A stretch of DNA of 64,000 bases from Skermanella sp. TT6 (GTDB lineage: Bacteria; Pseudomonadota; Alphaproteobacteria; Azospirillales; Azospirillaceae). The translations under genes and the position numbers were made by a program. A model generated the notes under the pieces. That model saw nothing but the letters and a program-made list of their open reading frames with translations. It made no database searches and was not told where the DNA came from. The stretch lies in contig NZ_CP067420.1 of NCBI RefSeq assembly GCF_016653635.2, positions 5,730,001-5,794,000 of the forward strand, written 5' to 3'. Shown piece after piece: positions 53,297 to 63,288 of this stretch (position 1 is the stretch's first letter; the number at the start of each line of letters is the position of its first letter).

Positions 53297-54489
53297 GTTT
53301 GGCGACTTTTCCAGATATCCTGAAGCCGGTATGGCTGGCGGCCGGCCTGCTGGCCCTGGCCGCCTGTGCGCCCACCGTAGGACCTGAACCACCGCAGGTG
53401 CAAGCGCAGCAAGCGCCGATCACCGCCGAACCGCTGGAGCCGGTCGCTCCGGTGGACCGCACGGTGAAGGTGGCGCTGCTGGTGCCGCTGACCGGCAACG
53501 CGGCGGAGCTCGGCCAGGGCATGCTCGAAGCGGCGCAGATGGCGCTGTTCGACCTGGGCGACGACAGCTTCCAGCTGATCCCGCGCGACACCAAGGGCAC
53601 GCCCGGCGGCGCCAGCGAGGCCGCCCGCGACGCCATCGCGGAAGGCGCCCAGCTCATCCTGGGGCCGCTCTATTCGTCCTCGGTGGGGGCGGTGCGGCCG
53701 GCGGTGCAGGGCGCCGGCCTCGGCATGATCTCGTTCTCGAACAATATGAGCCAGGCGGGCAGCGGCGCCTGGACGATCGGCTTCTCGCCCGACAACCAGG
53801 TCCGCCGCGTGGTCTCCTACGCCCGGTCGCAGGGCATCGGCCGGATCGGCTCGCTGGCCCCGCGCGACGCCTATGGCGATGCCGTCAGCACCGCGCTCAA
53901 CGCCGCGGCGTTGGATTTCGGCGCCCGGGTCGTCCGCACCGAACGCTACGATCCGGCCGCCACCGACCTGTCGCCGGCGGTCCAGTCGCTGGCGTCCGGC
54001 GGCCCGGGAAGCCTGGATGCCGTCATGCTGGCGGAGGGCGGCCCCAAGCTGCGCAGCGTCGCGTCGCTGCTGCCGGCCTTCCAGATCGACCCGGCGCAGG
54101 TCAGGCTGCTGGGCACCGGGATGTGGGACGATCCCACCCTGGGCAGCGAGCCGGCGCTGGTCGGCGGCTGGTACGCCGCCCCCGATCCAGCGGCACGGCG
54201 CGACTTCGAGCAGCGGTTCGAATCGATCTACGGCCGCCGCCCGCCGCGCCTCGCCACGCTGGCCTACGACGCGGCGGCGCTCGCCGCGGTGCTGGCCCGC
54301 AACGGCGGCCCGGCCCCCTTCGACATGATGGCCCTGACCAATCCCAACGGCTTCGCCGGGGTTGACGGCATCTTCCGCCTGCGCCCCGACGGCCTGGTCG
54401 ACCGCGGCCTCGCGGTGATGGAGGTGACGCCCAACGGCAACCGCGTGATCGACCCGGCGCCCAGCAGCTTCCAGGCCCTGGGGTTCTAG
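53290..54489 (+). CDS. LpoA/LppC-like penicillin-binding protein activator lipoprotein
   Basis: About 399 residues. The lipobox A-A-C (LLALAACAPTVG) predicts an outer-membrane lipoprotein. The rest is a periplasmic binding-protein fold of type I (VKVALLVPLTGNAAELGQGMLEAAQMALFD, GPLYSSSVGAVRPAVQ, LATLAYDAAALAAVL). In gamma-proteobacteria LpoA activates PBP1A; here the match is to the C-terminal LppC half. GGAG lies 7 bases before the GTG. It is divergent from rsmI-yraN. Confidence 0.85.
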   Translation: MTRLATFPDILKPVWLAAGLLALAACAPTVGPEPPQVQAQQAPITAEPLEPVAPVDRTVKVALLVPLTGNAAELGQGMLEAAQMALFDLGDDSFQLIPRDTKGTPGGASEAARDAIAEGAQLILGPLYSSSVGAVRPAVQGAGLGMISFSNNMSQAGSGAWTIGFSPDNQVRRVVSYARSQGIGRIGSLAPRDAYGDAVSTALNAAALDFGARVVRTERYDPAATDLSPAVQSLASGGPGSLDAVMLAEGGPKLRSVASLLPAFQIDPAQVRLLGTGMWDDPTLGSEPALVGGWYAAPDPAARRDFEQRFESIYGRRPPRLATLAYDAAALAAVLARNGGPAPFDMMALTNPNGFAGVDGIFRLRPDGLVDRGLAVMEVTPNGNRVIDPAPSSFQALGF

Positions 54490-54507
54490 AGCGGATTCCG
54501 ACCGCTG

Positions 54508-54627
54508 TTCCATTTGGCGCGGTGTGTTGCGCCATGGACGCAACCTACGATGGTCGGCCAGCATCACCTCCGCCCTGCATCGAGCCGTAGGTTGCGCCCA
54601 TGGCGCAACACAGGGCGGCGAGTGGAA
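54508..54627. repeat. Long intergenic palindrome with 42-base arms
   Basis: Arms at 54508-54549 and 54586-54627 face each other over 36 bases. The inner 25 bases (TGTTGCGCCATGG, then CGCAACCTACG) differ at one position; the outer part is less exact. It lies between convergent genes. Confidence 0.8.
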
Positions 54628-54681
54628 CGGCCGGCTGCGAGGACCGGAGCGGTTCAACCCGATCAGGTACCGCTCCAGGGA

Positions 54682-55854
54682 TCAGGCGGGCAGCAGCCGG
54701 GCGAGCAGGGCGTTCAGGCGCTGGCGGCCCGACGGGGTGGCGCGCAGGCGGGTCGGCGTGAGCTCGGCGAAGCCGCCAGCCACCATCCGCTCCAGGCCGG
54801 CGGGGTCCAGCGCCCGCTCCGCCGTCAGGCCGGTCTCCTCCCGGAGACGGGCGAGCGGAACCCCCTCGGTCAGGCGGAGCCCCATCATCAGCATCTCGAC
54901 CAGCCGCTCCCCCGGCGCCACCTCCTCGGTCGCGTGGCCTCCATGGCCGTTGCGGTCCACCAGGTCCAGCCAGGCCTCCGGCGCGCGGTGGGCGCGGGTC
55001 GCGTATTTGGTGCCGTCCAGGGTCAGCCGGCCATGGGCGCCGGGGCCGACGCCGACATAATCGCCGTAGCGCCAATAGGTCAGGTTATGGCGCGATTCCT
55101 CGCCCGGCCGGGCATGGTTGGAGATCTCGTAGGCCGGCAGGCCGGCGCCTTCCAGCAGCGCCTGCGTCGCCTCGTACAGGTCGCCGGCCAGCTCGTCGTC
55201 GGGCAGGGCGAAGGCGCCGCGGTTGTAAAGGGTGTGGAAGCGCGTCCCTTCCTCGATCGTCAGCTGATAGACCGACAGGTGCCCGACCGCATGGTCCAGC
55301 GCCCGGCGCAGCTCCGCCTCCCAGGCCGCGACCGACTGGTTCGGGCGGGCATAGATCAGGTCGAACGAGAAGCGGTCGAAGTGGCGCGCGGCGAGGCCGA
55401 TGGCGCCCAGCGCCTCCGACGCGCTGTGGGCGCGGCCCAGGAACCTCAGCGACTCGTCGTCGAGCGCCTGGATGCCCAGCGACACCCGGTTGACCCCGGC
55501 CGCCCGGAATCCCTCGAAGCGGGTCGCCTCGACCGAGGTCGGGTTGGCCTCCAGGCTGATCTCCAGGCCGGGAGCGGTGTTCCAGCGCGCTCGCACCCGC
55601 TCGATCACGGCGGCGACGGTGGCCGGCTCCATCAGCGACGGCGTGCCGCCGCCGAAGAAGATCGAGGTCACCGTCCGGCCCGCCGTCAGGTCGGCATAGT
55701 GGTCCAGCTCCCGCAGCAGCGCCGCCCGCCAGCTGATATGGTCCACCCCGTCCCGGACATGGCTGTTGAAGTCGCAGTAGGGGCACTTGGCCAGGCAGAA
55801 CGGCCAATGCACATAGATGCCGAAACCGGGTTCCGACCCGTCCCGGGAACTCAT
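54682..55854 (-). CDS. hemW: HemW-like radical SAM heme chaperone
   Basis: A 390-residue radical SAM protein with the cluster motif HWPFC-LAK-C-PY-C-DFNSH, the GGGTPS loop and the C-terminal HemW domain. It was formerly called oxygen-independent coproporphyrinogen oxidase; this branch handles heme for respiratory enzymes. The start MSSRDGS is 11 bases beyond the rdgB stop. Confidence 0.93.
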   Translation of the reverse strand: MSSRDGSEPGFGIYVHWPFCLAKCPYCDFNSHVRDGVDHISWRAALLRELDHYADLTAGRTVTSIFFGGGTPSLMEPATVAAVIERVRARWNTAPGLEISLEANPTSVEATRFEGFRAAGVNRVSLGIQALDDESLRFLGRAHSASEALGAIGLAARHFDRFSFDLIYARPNQSVAAWEAELRRALDHAVGHLSVYQLTIEEGTRFHTLYNRGAFALPDDELAGDLYEATQALLEGAGLPAYEISNHARPGEESRHNLTYWRYGDYVGVGPGAHGRLTLDGTKYATRAHRAPEAWLDLVDRNGHGGHATEEVAPGERLVEMLMMGLRLTEGVPLARLREETGLTAERALDPAGLERMVAGGFAELTPTRLRATPSGRQRLNALLARLLPA

Positions 55855-55865
55855 TTCCGGATTCC

Positions 55866-56459
55866 TCAACCGAAGCACCGCTCCACCAGCTGGCGGAAGG
55901 CGTCGGCGCGGTGGCTGATCCGGTGCTTCTCCTCCGGGTCCAACTCGCCGAAGGTGACGTCGTACCCGTCGGGCACGAACATCGGGTCGTAGCCGAAGCC
56001 GTTCGTCCCGCGCGGCGGCCAGGCCAGCGTGCCGTAGACCCGGCCCTCGACCGACTCGCAATGCCCGTCGGGCCAGGCCAGCGTCAGCGCGCTGACGAAA
56101 TAGGCCGCGCGGTCGCCGTCCCCAAGCTCGCGCCGGACCCGCTCCATGGCGACGGCGAAATCCTTTCCCGGCCCGGCCCAGCGCGCGGAATAGATGCCCG
56201 GCTGCCCGCCGATCGCGGGCACCACCAGCCCGCTGTCGTCGGACAGCGCGATCAGCCCGCTGGCGGTGGCGGCGGCCCTGGCCTTCAGCTCGGCGTTGGC
56301 GATGAAGCTGTCGCCGGTCTCCTCCGGCTCGGGCAGGTCGAGTTCCGCCGCCGAGCGGAACCGGGCCACGTAGGGGCCGAGCAGCGCCGCTATCTCGCGC
56401 ACCTTGCCCTTGTTGTGGCTGGCGACCACCAGCGTGTCGCCGTCGAACTTCCTGGTCAT
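55866..56459 (-). CDS. rdgB: dITP/XTP pyrophosphatase
   Basis: A 197-residue house-cleaning enzyme that removes non-canonical purine nucleotides. Motifs are [28 protein letters not shown], and [19 protein letters not shown]. It lies between rph and hemW in one unit. Confidence 0.96.
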   Translation of the reverse strand: MTRKFDGDTLVVASHNKGKVREIAALLGPYVARFRSAAELDLPEPEETGDSFIANAELKARAAATASGLIALSDDSGLVVPAIGGQPGIYSARWAGPGKDFAVAMERVRRELGDGDRAAYFVSALTLAWPDGHCESVEGRVYGTLAWPPRGTNGFGYDPMFVPDGYDVTFGELDPEEKHRISHRADAFRQLVERCFG

Positions 56460-56503
56460 CGGAATTCCTGGTTGTTACGGGCCCTGACTGATACCGGCTA
56501 CGC

Positions 56504-57223
56504 TCACGATAGGCCGAGGGCGGCCTTCTGCAATCTCGTCAGTTCGGCGACGCCCTTCTGGGCCAGCGCCAGCAGCTCCATGAACTGGTCCTGGCTGAAC
56601 GGCTTCTCCTCCGCGGTGCCCTGCACCTCGACGATGCCGCCGCTGCCGGTCAGCACGAAGTTGGTGTCGGCCTGGGCGGTCGAATCCTCGGCATAGTCCA
56701 GGTCCAGCACCGCCGTGCCGTTGTAGATCCCGGCCGAGATGCCGGCCACCGAGTCGGTCATGGGGATCGACTTCAGCTTGCCGATCTCCACCAGATGCTT
56801 GAACGCCAGGTAGAGCGCCACGTAGCTGCCGGTGATCGCCGCCGTGCGGGTGCCGCCGTCGGCCTGGATCACGTCGCAGTCGACCTTGATCTGGGTCTCG
56901 CCCATGCCGGACCGGTTGGTGACCGCGCGGAGCGAGCGGCCGATCAGGCGCTGGATCTCCTGCGTGCGGCCGGACTGCCGGCCCTTGGCCGCCTCGCGGT
57001 CGGTGCGGCTGCCGGTGGAGCGGGGCAGCATGCCGTACTCGGCGGTGACCCAGCCCAGCCCGGTGTTGCGCAGGAACGGCGGGACCCGCTCGTCCACGCT
57101 GGCGGTGCACAGCACATGGGTGTCGCCGAACCTGACGAGGCAGGAGCCCTCGGCGTATTTCGAGAAGCCCGGTTCCAGGCTGATCTGACGCAGGGCGTCG
57201 GGAAGGCGGCCGGAAGGGCGCAT
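56504..57223 (-). CDS. rph: Ribonuclease PH
   Basis: A 239-residue phosphate-dependent 3' exonuclease that trims tRNA. Motifs are [11 protein letters not shown] at the start, [33 protein letters not shown] and [16 protein letters not shown]. It is the first gene of rph-rdgB-hemW and divergent from hrcA, a common alphaproteobacterial order. Confidence 0.97.
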   Translation of the reverse strand: MRPSGRLPDALRQISLEPGFSKYAEGSCLVRFGDTHVLCTASVDERVPPFLRNTGLGWVTAEYGMLPRSTGSRTDREAAKGRQSGRTQEIQRLIGRSLRAVTNRSGMGETQIKVDCDVIQADGGTRTAAITGSYVALYLAFKHLVEIGKLKSIPMTDSVAGISAGIYNGTAVLDLDYAEDSTAQADTNFVLTGSGGIVEVQGTAEEKPFSQDQFMELLALAQKGVAELTRLQKAALGLS

Positions 57224-57337
57224 GGTGCTGTGTCCCGTGACTAGGTGTGGATGCGGAGGGGCAAGCTAGCCGCTCGCCCGCGCCCCGTCCAGTGCGGTCC
57301 CGCCGCGCGCCGGACAGGGACCGCCGGGGCGCCCCGG

Positions 57338-57366
57338 TTGATTCGCGGCAAGGCCCTGACTACATT
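57338..57366 (+). promoter_or_regulatory. Likely promoter of hrcA-grpE
   Basis: TTGATT (57338-57343) and TACATT (57361-57366) are 17 bases apart, about 77 bp before the hrcA ATG. No CIRCE repeat (TTAGCACTC-N9-GAGTGCTAA) is seen around it. Confidence 0.55.
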
Positions 57367-57442
57367 GCAGGTTCGGCCAGGACGGCCGGGAGCAACCGGC
57401 TGGGAGGCCCCACATCGTGCCGTCAGCGTTGTCGAAGCTCAT

Positions 57443-58477
57443 ATGATCAGCGAACTGAACCAGCGCTCGCGAGACATCTTCCGCACCATCGTCGATGCCT
57501 ACGTGGAGACGGGCGAGCCGATCGGCTCCCGCACCATCTCCCGCCGGCTCGGCATCTCCCTGTCGCCGGCGACGATCCGCAACGTCATGGCCGACCTGGA
57601 GGACTTGGGACTGCTCTACGCGCCCCACACCTCGGCCGGCCGCCTGCCGACCGAGGCGGGGCTGCGCCTGTTCGTCCACGGCCTGCTGGAACTGGGCCGG
57701 CTGTCCGACCAGGAGCGGGAGAGCATCGACGCCAAGTGTGCGACATCGGGCCGCAGCCTGCCCGACGTGCTGGCCGAGGCGTCGTCCATGCTGTCCGGCC
57801 TGTCCAGCTGCGCCGGGCTGGTGCTGGCTCCCAAGACCGACCGCGCGCTGAAGCATATCGAGTTCGTCAACCTGGCCCCCGGCCGCGCCCTGGTGGTCCT
57901 GGTGACCGAGGACGGCCTGGTCGAGAACCGGGTGGTCGAGGTGCCGCTGGGCATGCCGGCCTCCACCCTCCAGACCGCGTCCAACTACCTCAACGCCCGG
58001 CTGATCGGCCGCACCCTGGACGAGGCCAAGACCGCCGTGGTGCGGGAGATCGACGAGCAGCGCACCCAGCTGGACGAGCTGTCGTCGCGGGTCGTGGAAG
58101 CCGGGCTGGCGACCTGGGCCGGCTCCGGCTCGACCGGCCACCTGATCGTGCGCGGCCAAGCGAAACTGCTTGACGACGTGACCGCGCTTTCCGATCTGGA
58201 GCGCATCCGCGCCCTGTTCGAGGCGCTGGAGACCAAGGAGGCGATGCTCCGCCTGCTCGACGCCGCCAACAAGGCGGAGGGCGTGCAGATCTTCATCGGC
58301 GCGGAGAACACCCTGTTCAGCCACGCCGGCTGTTCGATGATCATCGCCCCCTACCAGGACAGCCGCGAGCAGATCGTCGGCGCGATCGGCGTGATCGGTC
58401 CGACCCGGATCAATTACGCGCGGATCATCCCCATGGTGGACTATACCGCCAAGGTGATCGGCCGCCTGCTCGGCTGA
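57443..58477 (+). CDS. hrcA: Heat-inducible transcription repressor HrcA
   Basis: A 344-residue repressor. The winged-helix N-terminus reads SRDIFRTIVDAYVETGEPIGSRTISRRLG, then SPATIRNVMADLEDLGLLYAPHTSAGRLPTE; the C-terminal part has YARIIPMVDYTAKVIG. HrcA represses chaperonin genes through CIRCE and is itself folded by GroEL. GrpE follows after 69 bp. The start is the ATG before ISELNQRSR. Confidence 0.95.
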   Translation: MISELNQRSRDIFRTIVDAYVETGEPIGSRTISRRLGISLSPATIRNVMADLEDLGLLYAPHTSAGRLPTEAGLRLFVHGLLELGRLSDQERESIDAKCATSGRSLPDVLAEASSMLSGLSSCAGLVLAPKTDRALKHIEFVNLAPGRALVVLVTEDGLVENRVVEVPLGMPASTLQTASNYLNARLIGRTLDEAKTAVVREIDEQRTQLDELSSRVVEAGLATWAGSGSTGHLIVRGQAKLLDDVTALSDLERIRALFEALETKEAMLRLLDAANKAEGVQIFIGAENTLFSHAGCSMIIAPYQDSREQIVGAIGVIGPTRINYARIIPMVDYTAKVIGRLLG

Positions 58478-58546
58478 CCGCCCGGCCCCGGAGAACCCCG
58501 GAATTCATCGCAACCCATTCACCGAGCCACGAACCGAGTATTTGCC

Positions 58547-59212
58547 ATGAACGAACCCCAGAAGAAGCCCAACGAGGCCGACACCGACACGGCTACCGCC
58601 CAGGCGGACGTAAAGGGCCAGGCTGCCGCTCCCGAAGCTCCCGAAACCGCCGCGGCGCCCGGTGAGGAAGCCGCCGGTTCGGAAGGCCAGGGCGACGCCC
58701 AGGGCGGAGATCGGGTCGCGGCGCTGGAGGCCGAGGTCGCCGGCCTGAAGGACCAGCTCCTCCGCACCCTCGCCGAGACGGAGAACATCCGCCGCCGCGC
58801 CCAGCGCGAGCGCGAGGACACCGCCAAGTACGCGGTCAGCAGCTTCGCCAAGGAACTGCTGGCGGTGGCCGACAACCTGCGCCGGGCCGTCGACGCCGTT
58901 CCGGCCGAGCAGCGCGAGCAGGACGACGTGATGAAGAACCTGCTGGTCGGCATCGAGGCGACCGAGCGCCAGCTCCACGCCGCGTTCGACCGCGGCGGCA
59001 TCAAGAAGATGGAAGCCCTGGGCGAGCAGTTCGATCCCAACTTTCACCAGGTCGTGTTCGAGGTCGAGAACACCGGCAAGCCCGGCGGCACCATCGTCCA
59101 GGTCCTCCAGGACGGCTACACCATCCACGGCCGCCTGCTGCGCGAAGCCATGGTCGGCGCCGCCAAGCGCGGTGCCGACGAGCCGGTCAGCCGGGTCGAC
59201 ACCCAGGCCTGA
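58547..59212 (+). CDS. grpE: Nucleotide exchange factor GrpE
   Basis: A 221-residue cochaperone of DnaK. An acidic, Ala-rich N-terminus is followed by a long coiled-coil (ALEAEVAGLKDQLLRTLAETENIRRRAQRE) and the beta domain ending GGTIVQVLQDGYTIHGRLLREAMV. dnaK is not in the window. A strong terminator follows. Confidence 0.96.
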   Translation: MNEPQKKPNEADTDTATAQADVKGQAAAPEAPETAAAPGEEAAGSEGQGDAQGGDRVAALEAEVAGLKDQLLRTLAETENIRRRAQREREDTAKYAVSSFAKELLAVADNLRRAVDAVPAEQREQDDVMKNLLVGIEATERQLHAAFDRGGIKKMEALGEQFDPNFHQVVFEVENTGKPGGTIVQVLQDGYTIHGRLLREAMVGAAKRGADEPVSRVDTQA

Positions 59213-59254
59213 CCCCATGCCGGGGGGAGGCTGCGGGCCCCTCTTCAGCTTAAG

Positions 59255-59280
59255 CATCGCGGGCCGGGCGGCCCGCGATG
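59255..59280 (+). terminator. Terminator of hrcA-grpE
   Basis: An 11-bp perfect stem (CATCGCGGGCC / GGCCCGCGATG) with a GGGC loop, followed by GCGCTTTT. It stands 43 bp beyond the grpE stop. Confidence 0.8.
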
Positions 59281-59455
59281 GCGCTTTTGGATCTTCCCGT
59301 AGTCTCGAAGCTCTCCTCCGGTCTCAAGATCCTTGCCGGGCCGCCCGGCGTCTGGCTTCAGCGATACGCCGGTCACGTTTTTCGGCGAAGCGCACGCAGG
59401 CGCGGCGGATCTGATGCTCGGCGAAGTTGGGATGCCAAGCCGGGTGGCCCGCAAG

Positions 59456-60169
59456 CTACGCCGCGTGAGCAATGATATCGATGCCGTAGATATCGAGGAT
59501 CGGGTCGTTGAAGTGTGCGCTGCCGATGCGAATGAATTCGCGCACGGCATCCCGGGCCTCCTTGATGGCGTCCTGGTCACCGATGTCCAGGAGTTCGCGG
59601 ATGAACTCGCGCAGCACGATCGGAGCAGCGGTCAACTGGCGTTGCGCGCCGGGGTCCATGCGTTTCAGGATCGTGATTCCGGCGATGCGGCTGATCAGCA
59701 CATCGACGGGGTGCAGGAGGCGCACCTCGGTATCGCGGCTGAAGCTGCCCTCGACGGCAAGCGGCTCCTCCAGGATCTGCGCCCGTTTGCGCATGATCTC
59801 CGTATCCAGGCCGGCAATGGAATGCAGGAAGTCGATGGTGTAGTGCTCGCCGCGGAGCTTGATGTCGATGGCGGCGGAGTTCGGCGTGACCACATCATCG
59901 CGCGATGGGATCTTCAAATCGGCTTCAAGCATGCGGGCGAGTTCGGCTGCGACCGTCGCATCGCCGAAGAAGTCGATGTCCTTTGACTGGAAGGGAGCGC
60001 AGGCGCGAAGCTCTTCCTGGGCTTTGAAGAAGTAGTGCTCCGCCCACAAATTGAGAGCTTGGCCGCCGACGACGATGGAATCGAGCGACTCCGCGCTGGT
60101 CAGGATGCGGACCAGAAGGTCTCGGGGAATTTCTTCCGGGATGTCCAGCGCGGGTTCCGAGTCGTTCAT
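59456..60169 (-). CDS. Nucleotidyltransferase-like protein
   Basis: A 237-residue protein with IVVGGQALNLWAEHYF and FQSKDIDFFGDATVAAELA, the GG and DxD blocks of nucleotidyltransferases related to AbiEii-type toxins. A later VRLLHPVDVLISRIAGI region fits the same group. A small gene precedes it after 79 bp. A toxin or defence role is possible from the family only. Confidence 0.75.
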   Translation of the reverse strand: MNDSEPALDIPEEIPRDLLVRILTSAESLDSIVVGGQALNLWAEHYFFKAQEELRACAPFQSKDIDFFGDATVAAELARMLEADLKIPSRDDVVTPNSAAIDIKLRGEHYTIDFLHSIAGLDTEIMRKRAQILEEPLAVEGSFSRDTEVRLLHPVDVLISRIAGITILKRMDPGAQRQLTAAPIVLREFIRELLDIGDQDAIKEARDAVREFIRIGSAHFNDPILDIYGIDIIAHAA

Positions 60170-60248
60170 GACAGGCCGGCCTGTCTCTGAAAGCGGAGAC
60201 GCTGCCCGAAGGCGGTGTCCTGATTGGTTTGATGAAGGTGCGGTCGGC

Positions 60249-60455
60249 TCAGGGAGCCACGCCGGGCGTCCGGTCGGCGGCCTTGGCTCTTGGGCGGCGC
60301 ACGAGCTTCGAGCCACGGAACATGCCGTAGCCACCGTTGATACGCTGCAATTCCTCGTGCGAGATCCCCCCCGAGACCAGTGCCTCCTCGTCGCGGCGAC
60401 GGGACTCGGCCTTCTCAAGGGCGCGCTGATCGGGATCGTAATAGCTCACTCGCAT
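60249..60455 (-). CDS. Small charged protein before the nucleotidyltransferase
   Basis: A 68-residue protein beginning MRVSYYDPDQRALEKAESRR and ending with a basic RRPRAKAADR tail. GGAGG lies 5 bases before the ATG. It is the likely partner, perhaps antitoxin, of the nucleotidyltransferase gene. No family recognised. Confidence 0.65.
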   Translation of the reverse strand: MRVSYYDPDQRALEKAESRRRDEEALVSGGISHEELQRINGGYGMFRGSKLVRRPRAKAADRTPGVAP

Positions 60456-60605
60456 GCCGGCCTCCTAAACCATCAAGTAGCATGGGTCACGCCGTGTTTC
60501 AAACGCCCTCAGACCGTTCGGCCCGCTGCCCGGGAGCTTCGCGCCACGGACAGGAGATGGGAAAGCGGAGTCCTCATGAGGGGGGCAGATATCGCTATCC
60601 CCCCC

Positions 60606-61346
60606 TCAGGATATCAGATAGCCGCCGTCCACCGGCAGCACCGTGCCGGTGACGAAGGCGGCCGCCGGGGAGCACAGGAAGATCACCGCCCCGGTCAGGT
60701 CCTGCGGCGTGCCCCAGCGCTTCAGGGGGGTGCGGGACAGGATCGCCTCGGACCGGGCGGGGTCGTCCTGAAGGCCCTGGGTCAGGGCGGTCGCGATCCA
60801 GCCCGGCGCTATGGCGTTGACCCGGATGCCGTCCGTGGCCCAGGCGATCGCCAGGCTCTTGGTCAGCTGGGCGATGCCGCCCTTGCTGGCGCTGTATGCC
60901 GGCACCAGTCCCCCGCCGAAGAAGCTCAGCATCGAGGCGACGTTCACGATGCTGCCGCCCTGCCGGGCCAGCAACGGGCGGCAGGCGGTGCACAGGCGCA
61001 TGGTGCCGGTCAGGTTGACGTCCACCACCCGCTCGAAGCTGTCCAGGTCGAATTCCGCGCCGCGCCGGATGATGCCGGCCGCGTTGACCAGGATGTCCAG
61101 CCGGTCCAGCCCCTTGGCGAGGCGCTCGACGGCATTGGCGTCGGTCACGTCCAGGTCCACGGTCTGGATCGGGCCGGTAGGATCAGGCACCGCGTCCGCC
61201 GCGGGCAGGCCGGCGGCGACCACGTGGCAGCCGGCATCGGCCAGCCCGGCCGCGATGGCGGCGCCGATCCCGCTTGTCCCTCCCGTCACCAGCGCCCGGC
61301 GGCCGGAGATGTCGAAAGCCGAAATCGCAGGCGTTTGCTCGGTCAT
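60606..61346 (-). CDS. Short-chain dehydrogenase/reductase
   Basis: A 246-residue SDR. Cofactor loop TGGTSGIGAAIA, NAAG block, catalytic Ser in NVASMLS and Tyr/Lys in PAYSASKGG, ending PVDGGYLIS. Close relatives act on sugar acids or 3-oxoacyl substrates, and the pattern GTPQDLTGAVIFLCSP fits gluconate-type dehydrogenases. It is divergent from the acyl-CoA synthetase gene. Confidence 0.9.
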   Translation of the reverse strand: MTEQTPAISAFDISGRRALVTGGTSGIGAAIAAGLADAGCHVVAAGLPAADAVPDPTGPIQTVDLDVTDANAVERLAKGLDRLDILVNAAGIIRRGAEFDLDSFERVVDVNLTGTMRLCTACRPLLARQGGSIVNVASMLSFFGGGLVPAYSASKGGIAQLTKSLAIAWATDGIRVNAIAPGWIATALTQGLQDDPARSEAILSRTPLKRWGTPQDLTGAVIFLCSPAAAFVTGTVLPVDGGYLIS

Positions 61347-61519
61347 CTTGGCGTTGATCCTCCATCCCTGATCGGTTCTTCGATTCGCTTCGTTATCGAC
61401 AGGTTTACCCCAGGGCGGCGCGGATGGACAGACCCCACCCACGCCGCCTAAACTCCCGCCGCGAATAAGGGGGCCGGGCATCCGGCATCGGACCCCCAGG
61501 GGGACGGAGGAAAAACGAC

Positions 61520-63223
<1,704 letters not shown>

Positions 63224-63237
63224 ATCCGCCGAAAGCC

Positions 63238-63275
63238 GACGCCGGCGTTCGCCTTGACGGGCGAAGGCCGGCGTC
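63238..63275. terminator. Bidirectional hairpin of the REP-like family
   Basis: Arms of 16 bases (GACGCCGGCGTTCGCC / GGCGAAGGCCGGCGTC, one mismatch) with loop TTGACG, followed on the plus strand by CCTTTCTCTCC. It lies between the convergent synthetase and porin genes. The TTCGCC/GGCGAAGGCC part matches the repeat at 26738-26832. Confidence 0.7.
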
Positions 63276-63288
63276 CCTTTCTCTCCGA

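Noticed and set aside
57224-57442. CIRCE element before hrcA
   Set aside because: No TTAGCACTC or GAGTGCTAA, even with mismatches, is present between rph and hrcA.
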